Below, piece by piece: positions 33,378 to 43,425 of a DNA stretch of 64,000 bases. The translations under genes and the position numbers were made by a program. The notes beneath the pieces were generated by a model. The model was not told where the DNA came from, searched no databases, and was given only the letters and a program-made list of their open reading frames with translations. The stretch is from Kryptolebias marmoratus (taxonomy: Eukaryota > Chordata > Actinopteri > Cyprinodontiformes > Rivulidae), in NCBI RefSeq assembly GCF_001649575.2, contig NC_051438.1:3105229-3169228 (forward strand), given 5' to 3'. How positions within the stretch are numbered: the stretch's first letter is position 1; each line of letters opens with the position of its first letter.

Positions 33378-35324
33378 CAGGGGTGGAAATTAGCACCCGC
33401 CACCGGCCAAATGCGGGTAAATATTTGAAGTGGCGGGTGAATTTGATCAACACACACGCCACTGTGGCGGGTTGGCAATTTAAACAGAAAAGGTGTTAAT
33501 TGTCCTCTTGACATATAGGGGGCAGTAATGTGCTCTAGTTGCTGCTGTTACGTCGAGCCCCGTTCCCCAATGACATATAATTCTTTGTCGTTCCCCCATC
33601 AGATACGTTCCCCCTGCGTCTCCGTAAATAATAACTTATCTATTAACAGAATTGTTTAGAGGGGCAAATATTTCTCATTAAAAAAACAAAAAAACCTCAT
33701 TCTTTTAAAAAATAAAATGTGCTAATAATATCATAATACAGAGGAATAAACACAGGTAAGGAGTTGTTGGTAAATTATTTTTGTCCTGTGTTTTAGAGGG
33801 GGAACCAAATATTTCAGACGGCTGAAATATTTGTTTCCCCCCTGGTAACTTTTGCAAAAAAAGAACAAATGTCTCCATATTCACAGGACTTGTTGTCCAT
33901 GATGAGAGGAATAAACCCAGTTAAGGACTTTTTGGTAAATTATTTTTGTCCAATGTTTTAGAGGGGGAACCGATTATTTCAGACAGCTGAAATCTTTGGT
34001 TCCCCCTGGTAGCTTTAGCAAAAAAAAAAACAAATGTCTCCAAACACAGTTAAAGACTTGTTGCTAAATTAACTGGTTGTTGTTGGACAATTAATGATCT
34101 AAATAACATTTGACCCAAATGTTATTTAGATAAAAGCAAAATACCACTTCAGGCGGAGAAAACTCACGTAAAAATATTACAACAGTTCACTGCAAACCCA
34201 TATGATGCACTCGATCCACTGCAGATTACATAGTCTAACACCAATTAGGTGTTGTGATAAGAAGCTATTTTATTTTCTGTTTTTCAAGAGTAGTTGAGGG
34301 AAGAACCGAAAGTTAAACAACGTTTTTTTANNNNNNNNNNNNNNNNNNNNNNNNNNNNNNNNNNNNNNNNNNNNNNNNNNNNNNNNNNNNNNNNNNNNNN
34401 NNNNNNNNNNNNNNNNNNNNNNNNNNNNNNNNNNNNNNNNNNNNNNNNNNNNNNNNNNNNNNNNNNNNNNNNNNNNNNNNNNNNNNNNNNNNNNNNNNNN
34501 NNNNNNNNNNNNNNNNNNNNNNNNNNNNNNNNNNNNNNNNNNNNNNNNNNNNNNNNNNNNNNNNNNNNNNNNNNNNNNNNNNNNNNNNNNNNNNNNNNNN
34601 NNNNNNNNNNNNNNNNNNNNNNNNNNNNNNNNNNNNNNNNNNNNNNNNNNNNNNNNNNNNNNNNNNNNNNNNNNNNNNNNNNNNNNNNNNNNNNNNNNNN
34701 NNNNNNNNNNNNNNNNNNNNNNNNNNNNNNNNNNNNNNNNNNNNNNNNNNNNNNNNNNNNNNNNNNNNNNNNNNNNNNNNNNNNNNNNNNNNNNNNNNNN
34801 NNNNNNNNNNNNGTTAAAGACTTGTTGGTAAATTAACTGGTTGTTGTTGGACAATTAACGATCTAGATAACATTCGACCCGAATGTTATTTAGATAAAAG
34901 CGAAATACCACTTCAGGCGGAGAAAACCCGCATAAAAATAGATCTATGCATTAAAAGCAGCAAGTGTGTGAAAAACATTACAACTTACATACAAAAACGT
35001 ACAAAAGCACAAAAAAATACTTCAAAAACACTCCACAGAAATAAATTTCACTTGTCTTTTTTATGTACAGATATGCATCTTTTAATGGTTTAAAATAAAA
35101 TAAGAAAAGTCTAGTTATTTCCATGCAGTGTCCAGAAAGAGGTGTTGTTCAGCTTGTAGGGCACCACAACTGCTTCCACCCACCTCCATTATCATCATCA
35201 TCATATGAAATAACTTTTTGTCACAACAAAAAATAGTGGCTGGTAAAATATTTGAGTGGCTGGTAAAACATTTTGTCCACCAGCCACGATGACTGGTGGA
35301 CAAAATATTTAATTTCCACCCCTG
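33378..35324. mobile_element. hAT-type non-autonomous transposon, 1.95 kb
   Basis: Terminal inverted repeats CAGGGGTGGAAATTA and TAATTTCCACCCCTG are perfect over 15 bp. Both sides carry the 8-bp duplication gtttcaac (33370-33377, 35325-35332). That end sequence and duplication length are the hAT pattern. The interior has no transposase. It holds tandem units of about 165 bp (gaggaataaa at 33741 and 33906), strong hairpins, a segment repeated at both sides of the gap (34045-34170 and 34813-34935), and a 482-N gap that could hide more repeats. Confidence 0.88.
34331..34812. other. Assembly gap (482 N) inside the hAT-type element
   Basis: The gap is bounded by copies of the same internal repeat, which suggests repeat collapse. 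Confidence 0.99.
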
Positions 35325-35332
35325 GTTTCAAC

Positions 35333-35762
35333 TATAGAGGGACTCTTAAGCCTCCCTGGTAAGGTCTATTCGGGGGTTTGTCAGATAGTTGAACCTCAGA
35401 TTCAGGAAGAGCAATGTGGTTTTTGTCCTGGTCGTGGAACACTGGACCAGCTCTATACCCTCAGCAGGGTCCTTGAGGGTGCATGGGAGTTCGCCCAACC
35501 AGTCTACATGTGTTTTGTGGACTTGGAGAAGGCGTTCGACCGTGTGCCTCTGGGAATCCTGTGGGGGGTACTCTGGGAGTATGGGGTACCGGGCCCTTTG
35601 ATACGGGCTGTTAGGTCCCTATATGACCGGTGTCAGAGCTTGGTCCGCATTGCCAGCAGTAAGTCGGACTCGTTTCCAGTGAGAGTTGGACTCCGCCAAG
35701 GTTGCCCTTTGTCACCGATTCTGTTCATAACGTTTATGGACAGAATTTATAGGCGCAGCCAA
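35333..35762 (+). pseudogene. Rex3 RT palm, motifs A and B
   Basis: The frame includes IQEEQCGF-like text, MCFVDLEKAFDRVPLGILWG (motif A with catalytic Asp), AVRSLYDRCQSLVRIASSKS and VGLRQGCPLSPILFITFMDR (motif B). It is broken immediately after YRRSQ by the Penelope-like insertion. The catalytic third motif continues at 37331. Confidence 0.88.
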
Positions 35763-37323
35763 TTCCAAAAAAGGTTAAAAACAACTGGACTTCTATTCTG
35801 TAATTGAAGACGTTTCACTTCTCATCCGAGGAGCTTTCTTAATTCAGAAATAGAGAGTGTGGAGTTGAGCTTTTAAAGCTGAGATGTGATGTAAGATGGA
35901 TTCACATGCAGATGGATCTCACTCTCTTAACAATAGAGGCTTGTTAGGGTCCTTGTTTGTCTGACTCACTGATGGGCCACTCTGGTCACATGAATGCAGG
36001 TCCTGATTGGTGTGAAACTGACTGGGAAGCAGGCCTAAAGCTCTATTATATGTTTTTGAAAGCTGAAATCTGAGACCTCCTCCTCTATTTAATGTTGGTT
36101 TCTCTCTTTTGACATAGATGGCTTCTTTTACCCCCCTCTCAAACTATCTGTCTTCCCGGTCCAAAATGTGAACATTTTGGTCCTCAAAAGAGTGTCCCTT
36201 ATCCTTGAGGTGTAGGTGAACAGCTGAGTCTTGTCCAAAAGAGGTGGCTCTCCTGTGTTGAGCCATGCGTCTGTGGAGAGGTTGTTTGGTCTCTCCAATA
36301 TAGAGATCTGGACATTCTTCGCTGCACTGAACTGCACACACTACTCCGCTCAGTTTGTGTTTGGGTGTTTTGTCCTTAGGGTGGACCAGCGTCTGTCTGA
36401 GAGTCTTGTTGGGTTTAAAATGTACTGGGATGTTGTGTTTGTAGAAAATCCTTCAGAGTTTTTTGGATACTCCAGCAACATATGGAATGACAATGTTCTT
36501 CCGTCTGTTCTTCTCCTTATTCTGTCCTGTGGTGTGTTTAGTAGATTTCCGAGCTGACTTGACAAAAGCCCAGTTAGGATATTCACATGTTTGGAGAGCT
36601 TTTTTTGATATGTTTCTGTTCCTTTTTTTTCCCTTCTGTCTTCGTGGGGACGTGTTCAGCCTGATGCTGTAGAGTTCTGATAACAGAGAGTTTGTGTTCC
36701 AGAGGGTGGTGAGAGTCAAACAGAAGGTACTGATCTGTGTGGGTTGGTTTCCTGTAGACTTCAGTGTTGAGGCTGTTCTCTCTTTCCATGTGAACCACAC
36801 AGTCCAAAAAAGGCAGCTTATTGTTGTAAGCATCTTCTCTGGTAAACTTGATGTCGTTGTCGACCGAGTTGATGTGCCTGGTGAAGGCTTCTACTTCCTT
36901 AGCTTGGATTTTGACCCAGGTATGGTCCACATATCTAAACCAATGGCTTGGTGTCGCTCTCTCAAAGGAGTTCAGGGCTCTCTGCTCCACTTTCTCCATG
37001 TAGAGATTAGCCACAATCGGTGACACTGGAGATCCCATGACACAACCATGCTTCTGTCTGTAAAAACTGTCATTGTACTTGAAATAAGTGGTGGAAAGGC
37101 AGAGGTCCAGCAGGGTGCAGATCTGACCTAGGGTGAAGATGGTCCTGTTGTTCAAATCCTGGTCTTGTAGGAATCATTTTCTGACAGTTTCCATTGCTTC
37201 AGATGTAGATATGCAAGTAAAAAGAGAAAGGACATCAAATGATACTAGAGTTTCTCCTGGAGCTAGCTTCAAATGTTGAACTTTGTTGGCAAAGTCAATC
37301 AACAAATTTGGCAAAGTCAGGTC
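35763..37323 (-). mobile_element. Penelope-like element, 5'-truncated, inserted in Rex3
   Basis: The insertion splits the Rex3 RT and is flanked by the 7-bp repeat cagccaa (35756-35762, 37324-37330). Minus-strand frames give, in order, QKHGCVMGSPVSPIVANLYM (RT), YVDHTWVKI (the YxDD catalytic box, with the second Asp replaced by His), LNTEVYRKPTHTDQYL, and then a GIY-YIG endonuclease, DLYIGETKQPLHRRMAQHRR. RT plus C-terminal GIY-YIG is diagnostic of Penelope-like elements. The RT N-terminus is missing, and frameshifts occur near 37170 and 36580. It is in the opposite orientation to Rex3. Confidence 0.9.
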
Positions 37324-37330
37324 CAGCCAA

Positions 37331-38200
37331 GGTGTTGAGGGGATCTGTTTTGGTGACCTTAGGATTGCGTCTCTGCTTTTTGCAGATGATTTTGCAGATG
37401 ATGTTGCAGATGATGTTGTCCTATTGGCTTCATCAGGCCGTGATCTACAGCTTTCACTGGAGCGGTTTGCAGCCGAGTGTGAAGCAGCTAGGATGAGGAT
37501 CAGTGCCTCCAAATCCGAGGCCATGGTCTTGAGCCAGAAAAGGGTAGAGTGCCTTCTCCGGGTCGGGGAAAATGTCCTGCCCCAAGTGGAGGAGTTTAAG
37601 TATATTGGGGTCTTGTTCACGAATAAGGGAAAAATAGAGCGGGAGATCAATAGGTGGATTGATGCAACATCTGCAGTGAAGCGGGCACTGTACCGGTCTG
37701 TCATGGTGAAGAGAGAGCTGAGTCAAAAGGCGAAGCTCTCGATTTACTGGTCGATCTACGTTCCTACCCTCATCTATGGTCACAAGCTTTGGGTAGTGAC
37801 CGAAAGAACGAGATCCCGAATACAAGCGGCTGAAATGAGTTTCCTCTGCAGGGTGTCTGGGCTCTCCCTTAGAGATAGGGTGAGAAGCTCGGTCATCCGG
37901 GAGGGACTCAGAGTAGAGCCACTGCTTCTCCACGTCGAGAGGGGCCAGTTGAGGTGGCTTGGGCATCTGGTTAGGATGCCTCCTGGACGCCTCCCTGGTG
38001 AGGTATTCCGGGCACGTCCTGCCGGGAGCAGGCCCAGGGGAAGACCCAGAACACGCTGGAGGGACTATGTTTCTCGGCTGGCCTGGGAACGCCTTGGGAT
38101 TCCCTCGGAGGAGCTGGCCCAAGTGGCTGGGGAGAGGGAAGTCTGGGTTTCCCTGCTTAGGCTGCTGCCCCCGTGACCCGACCCTGGAAAAGCGGAAGAA
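37331..38200 (+). pseudogene. Rex3 RT motif C, thumb and C-terminal region
   Basis: A 297-codon frame stays open to near the natural end. It contains LLFADD followed by two extra 12-bp copies (FADDFADDVADDVVLLASSG), then FAAECEAARMRISASKSEAM, EEFKYIGVLFTNKGK, YVPTLIYGHKLWVVTERTRS, FLCRVSGLSLRDRVRSSVIR and RWLGHLVRMPPGRLPGEVFR, ending LLRLLPP. The triplicated catalytic box is unusual. A TGA replaces the codon after LLPP, slightly before the expected end. Confidence 0.88.
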
Positions 38201-38389
38201 GATGGATGGATAGATGGATGGACGGATGGATGGATGGATGGNNNNNNNNNNNNNNNNNNNNNNNNNNNNNNNNNNNNNNNGATGGATGGATGGATGGATG
38301 GATGGATGGATGGATGCATGGATGGATGGATGGATGGATGGATGGATGGATGGATGGATGGATGGATGGATGGATGGATGGATGGATGG
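38201..38389 (+). repeat. (GATG)n 3' tail of Rex3, with gap
   Basis: GATG units extend through a 39-N gap (38242-38280). This is the microsatellite tail that Rex3 elements carry. Frames encoding Trp-Met-Asp-Gly repeats arise from it and are not genes. Confidence 0.95.
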
Positions 38390-38779
38390 AGTTCAACGGT
38401 TTTTAGGTGGCACCAATTTGACAAAATGGGACAAATCCAAGTTCAAAGAAAAGGGCTTAATTAGAACAGCAGTTCCTGTTTGTAGCTGTCATAACAACTT
38501 CAAGCTAATGAGCCTACAGACTATATCTCTACTGACAGCTTTAATGTCTCTGTTTTGAACATGTCTCCATCAGGTTTTACAACATTTCCTACTTTCTTCA
38601 TTTTCACTCTAAGATTAAACAATCTGATAGAGGGAACTAAATTGGGTTTCTAAACAATTTATTTTTGTTCACATGGAAACACAAGAAAGTGGGTTCAAAA
38701 ACAACTCAAAACTCTGCCACAGCAGGCAGAAACATTAAAATCAAAACAATATCCTCTAAGATAAATGATACTCATTTGA

Positions 38780-39500
38780 ATTTGGCTTCCCATCACCAAA
38801 AGGCAGGTGAAGTTTTTGCCCATGTCTGTGTGTGTGTTTGTGTATCTGTCGCTTTATAGCTCATGAACCACTGAATGTATTTCAATAAATTTTTCAGAAA
38901 AAAAATATTAGATGTACCTTTCCAATTGATTATCTTTTGGAGTCACTTTAGAAACTCACTTTAGAAAACAGAAAAATTATAACTCAGTTGCACATATTGT
39001 GCTAATATTTGGTGGGGCTGTGGAGAATCATTCACAACACATACTCCAAGTGATACCCATTGTGTGACATATTAGCTTAAAGCTTTAGTTTTAACTGTTG
39101 GAGTCAACCATGTTTGTCTGTTAGCAAAATATTTCATAAGCCACTGTACAGATTTTAATGAAATTTTCAGAAAATTGGTGTACATGTACAATTATTAAAC
39201 TTTTGGAGTTAATTCAGTTCAAGATGATTCTCACAGCTAATCATTGTTAGCCAACACAAAAATGGCTAACAGTCAGTTTTACAGATATTGTGCTAAAATT
39301 TTATGTGTCAATAGCTGAGAGCTATTCTCAACAATTACCCTGAGTGCTAACAGATCATGCGTAGTCTCACAAAATTTTATGGAATGACATGTTGTGTTTA
39401 AGGTTTGATCAAAATGGCTACAACTCTGTTTTTATTGACATGAGATGATTTTAGTCTAAAACTCTGGCATGACAGGTGGTGGGTGCTACACAACTCTTGA
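38780..39500 (+). repeat. Unclassified interspersed repeat, longest copy
   Basis: It begins cccatcaccaaaaggcaggt and ends gcatgacaggtggtgggtgc then cttgaaggaaa. Internal phrases such as atagctcatgaaccactgaa, ttaacttttggagt-like text and caagatgattctcacagc occur twice in modified form, suggesting two related halves. No coding capacity is seen. Confidence 0.75.
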
Positions 39501-41640
39501 AGGAAAATTAGTACTCTAATTAGTTATATTTGTGGCTAGAAAGTAAACTAAAGTATTTTTGTTTTTCTTAGTCATTGATACTTGTATGGAAGGGCCAGAA
39601 AAACAGGATTTTATTTTATTCAGCCAGCAAGCCAAAATTACTCACAGAAAATCATTACTTGATTTCTTATATTTAAACATCATATTGTCTTTCGAACACA
39701 ACACCACACACAGCTCACTGAAAAATGGTCCTTACAGTCTGTGCTTCTCATTCTGCTCAAACTGAAAGTGAGAAAGCTTCAAGCTCCTGAGGCGTCCACT
39801 GTTTTCTACTGAAACAAGCTGCTAATTGAAGTGCAACAAAATGACTCTGCAGCAACATGATACAGTCCCTTGAGTCAGAAACAGCACAGTTGCTGCAGAG
39901 AATAGTGAAAAAGAAACTTCCCAACAAATTACATTTTGCAAACTCTGTTGCCATTATATAAAACACAGGACGCTTTCAGCCTCATATACCCATGAGCACA
40001 GTTGACATAGTTTCTTGAAATACTCTTTTACAACCTCAGGACGAGATTAGCCCTTCTTACCATTGTTAAATTTTTCAAGATATATTTAAATCTCTAAAAA
40101 AATGTTCTTGTCTTTCAGATGCTCCATTATCAGGGGTTGCCACAGCAGGTCACATCTAATTCCATTTTATATGTATGCACCAGCACTGGAAACTGTAGTT
40201 ATTAACTCAGGGCCTGACAAATCCATTAATGCTGTCATACAATAGTTAAAGTTAATGATTCCGCAACATTTTATTCAAGATCTGCAAAATAAAATAGTTC
40301 AGTTTAGAGGTACAGTCGCTACACAGTGCACATATCCATTTCAGAAATGGTCATCTTTCTATCTGTCTAATAACGCAATGTTTCCCTGAGTACTCTGTTT
40401 CTCCCGCCATCTCTTCGTCATTGGAGGAGCAATACTGACCCCTACTGGTGAATTACTGACACAATTGTCAAACAGTGACTGGTGATGAATAACAAGCTAT
40501 TTTTTTCTTTTCAAACAAAATTAACTAATGTTTGTGCTCCAACCCCAACAACACAACAGGTAAAGAGCACGGAAAACACAAAACAATATAATTTTACATA
40601 AACTGTTATGTTAACATGGCCTATATGCCACATTAGAAGTTCAGAAGAAGAATGTGACTGAGTGCAGTTCTTTAATGGCGCCTGGCGTGAGAGCACCCAT
40701 GTGATAAAGTTTGTGAATTTCACCCACCATCTCCCTTTTTCATTCACAGTGACTATAATATAAGGTAATGGTAAAATAGGAAGTTACTTTTAATTTTCTG
40801 AATGAGGGTGGTAAGGACAACATCTGATCCATTTTTTTTCTTTTTCTAAAAACACTTTGTTTATTGAATTTTTAGCATATTCAGTCAACAATTAACAAAC
40901 AAACAAAAAACAACAAACATACCCCCCCCCCCACATCTGCACCTACCCCTAACAAACAAGGATAAAATAAATATATAAAAAAGTAAATTAAATAAAAAAA
41001 GAAAATAAAAGATTTAAAAATACACTTTCATGCATATATAAATACACACCTGTGAAAAGACATCACTGTAATGCTCAGTTCAGAATGACCTGACAATCTA
41101 CCTGTAACCCAGGAAAAAAAGGCATTCCAGGTTATTTCAAATGATCCAGCCTTACTGGCCAAAGCCTGATGATATAAACCCATTCTAGTATATGAACCAT
41201 TTTCTTGCCAAAAACTATTCTTGTAAACCTGTTTTTGTATGTGAAACCTGTGTAACTTGATGTAACTATAAACATATAGCAAGTTTTTTTTCTCTTTCTG
41301 AGAGGAAATGCTCTTGGAGCTGCACCCATACATTACTAAGGTGATCTTTGTGTCTAGCTCTCTGTACTGTGCAGCTAAAATAAACCAGTTGAAAGGTATT
41401 CATAGGCTCCTGATCATTTAACAGTTTGGGAGAGTGTCCCTGTATTAAAAGACTCAAAAAACATGCAATGGGGCCAGGTCCTTCTGAAAGTTTGGACACA
41501 AAGCCGTCTGGACCTGGGCTTTGACTACATCTTCAACCTCTGTTGAGGTGATAAGATCAGTGATGGATTTTGTCATTTTGGGGTCCAAGGCAAACCTTTG
41601 AAAAGGGGCCCTCACCGAAGTCTTAATGTACCAGTAGATC
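39501..41640. other. Intergenic sequence
   Basis: No gene recognised. A poly-C run lies at 40922-40932. AT-rich low-complexity sequence follows at 40960-41025. Minus-strand frames at 41.0-41.5 kb are open but match no family I know. Confidence 0.35.
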
Positions 41641-41649
41641 CTGAGGGTG

Positions 41650-42480
41650 AAAGACTCTGTAGGGCTGCCCAGAGCTGTGGCCGCAAGGTCTGTCCTCGAA
41701 ACTGATGGAGGACACTCTGGGTGAGAGAGGCTGTCAAGTTGAAGAAGATGTCCTATTGTGCCTTCTTAGCCGGTAGGACTCCGGAGGCAGCTGAGGGGTA
41801 ACGGTGGGCCAAGTGGGCTGCAGCCATGGCTGTTGCTAAGGCAAAGGCTTGAGTGTGGGAGGAGTTTGAAGAGGCCTTGGATAGACACTCTCAATTACAC
41901 TCCTCAGCCTCACTGGTAATGTCTATTTAGGGGTGATGGAGAAGAGAGTCTGGTCAGCTGTCAAACCTCAGATTCAGAAGGAACAATGTGAGTTCACTCC
42001 CACCCGTGGAACAGTGGACACGCTCTTTACCCTCGCTAGGGTCCTTGATGGGGCACGGGAGTTTGTCCAACCAGTCTACATGTGTTTTGTCGACTTGGAG
42101 AAGGAATTTGACCATGTTCCCCAGGATTCCCTGTGGGGATGTGAGTATGGGATTAAGAGTCTGTTACTACAAGCCTTTCAGTCCCAATACAAACAGTGTG
42201 AGAGTCTGGTTTGCATTGACAGCAGTAAGTTGGACCTCTTCAGCGTGAGAGTTGTCACTGATGTCACTGATTTTGTTCATAACTTTTATGGACAGAATTT
42301 CTTGGTGCAGCCTGGGCCATGGGGCATGGGCCTTCAGGATTCTGTCACTACTATTTGCAGATTATGTAGTCCTGTGATGCACTTTGGGTAGTGTCCTAAA
42401 GAACATGCATACGGGCATTCTAAATGAGTCTAAATGACTTTTCTCTGCAGGGTATGAGCAGTGATGGCTTCCCTTGACTT
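41650..42480 (+). pseudogene. Old Rex3 copy, RT region
   Basis: The sequence is strongly diverged but collinear with the Rex3 at 31.4 kb. It includes the linker region (gctgtggccgcaaggtctgt...), a deletion joining the linker to RT at about 41885, then QPVYMCFVDLEKEFDHVP (motif A) and a degraded motif C (tttgcagattatgtagtcct). Stops and frameshifts are frequent. It is inactive. Confidence 0.85.
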
Positions 42481-43054
42481 CTCTTGGTTTAGCACATAGC
42501 ATATGATGAGCCATGTCCAGACTGGGTTTCTCCCCAAACCACAACACGCTTGAGTCTGGCAGTCCTAGCAGACTTGTTTTTCATCTGAAGACTTGACATT
42601 TATCCAGATATGACTCAAAGGATGTAGAGGTTCTGATAACTCTTCAAACACGTAGTTGTGGCAAGCAATGGACAGTGCCAATTAAAACATATTTTATTCA
42701 CATTCTGAAAACACACCCTACCCAATGCACATTTACCAGAAGCTCCCTGGAAAAAGTAATCAATGCAAATTAGTTTAATTCAGGGAAATAACTCTGTGGG
42801 CTGTGTTCAAACATCAAACCAAACCATTATGAGGAAACGGTAGGGTCAATTTAATCTTTCTAAACCTAAAACCATTTTTTCTTTTTACAGCTGCCTTTAA
42901 AACTTAAACATTTCCCTTTACTTGTGCTGAAACCTCACAGGGAACCTCATGTACAAAGTGTGCGTAAACACAAAACCTTGGCGGATGCTTGTGGTTACAT
43001 ACAGTTATTGGTCCATTGGCAATGACTTAAAGGGTATGTTGGGCTGAAACGAGC
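42481..43054. other. Insert within the old Rex3 copy
   Basis: About 570 bp of non-Rex3 sequence separates the two Rex3 parts. Near its right end, cctcatgtacaaagtgtgcg then taaacacaaaa resembles the ends of fish Harbinger-like elements. No target duplication was identified. Confidence 0.4.
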
Positions 43055-43425
43055 TTTCTTTTTAGGATGGCCTGGCTCAGCCTTAGAGATAAGGTGAGGC
43101 TTTTTGTCATCCAAGGGAGCTCGGATTAGAGCCGCTGTTCCTTCGCATCAAAAGGAGTCAGTTCAGGTGCTTCAGGCATCTGATTAGGATACTTCCTGAA
43201 CTCCTCCCTTTGGAGGTTTTTCAGGCATGTCCCACTAAAAAGAGACCTCTGGGCAGACCCAGAACTCACTGAAGGGATTATGTATTCTCTCTGGCCTGGG
43301 AACACCTTGTGATCCCCCAGGAGGAGCTGGGGAGTGTCACTGGGGAAAGGGATGTCTGGGTTTCTCTCCTGGACCTGTTGCCTTTGTGACCCACTGTTGG
43401 ATAAGTTGTAGAAGATGGATGGATG
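43055..43425 (+). pseudogene. Old Rex3 copy, C-terminal end and short tail
   Basis: It matches the last part of the 31.4-kb Rex3: cttagagataaggtgaggct, tgattaggatacttcctgaa, ggcctgggaacaccttgtga, and ends gaagatggatggatg. The tail has shrunk to about two GATG units. Confidence 0.85.

Larger units (their letters stand above)
31410..38389 (+). mobile_element. Rex3: Rex3 (RTE-clade) LINE, full-length copy with two insertions
   Basis: The element begins with the 5' UTR ccctccctgggctgccacct and ends in a (GATG)n tail, the hallmark of Rex3. Perfect 8-bp duplications agttcaac flank it (31402-31409, 38390-38397). After removing a hAT-type insertion (33378-35324) and a Penelope-like insertion (35763-37323), about 3.4 kb remain, including two gaps. 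This fits a complete RTE element: 5' UTR, endonuclease, RT, short tail. Premature stops (for example near 32787) and frameshifts show it is inactive. It is one of the few LINE copies here with an intact 5' end. Confidence 0.9.

Noticed and set aside
34270..34854. Long ORFs on both strands of about 180-194 codons
   Set aside because: They consist almost entirely of translated N (assembly gap).
38157..38558. Trp-Met-Asp-Gly and His-Pro-Ser-Ile repeat proteins
   Set aside because: Translations of the (GATG)n tail of Rex3.
41028..41499. Minus-strand frames that might be a LINE ORF2 end
   Set aside because: Text such as PGPIACFLSLLIQGHSPKLL did not match any ORF2 region I know well enough to call.
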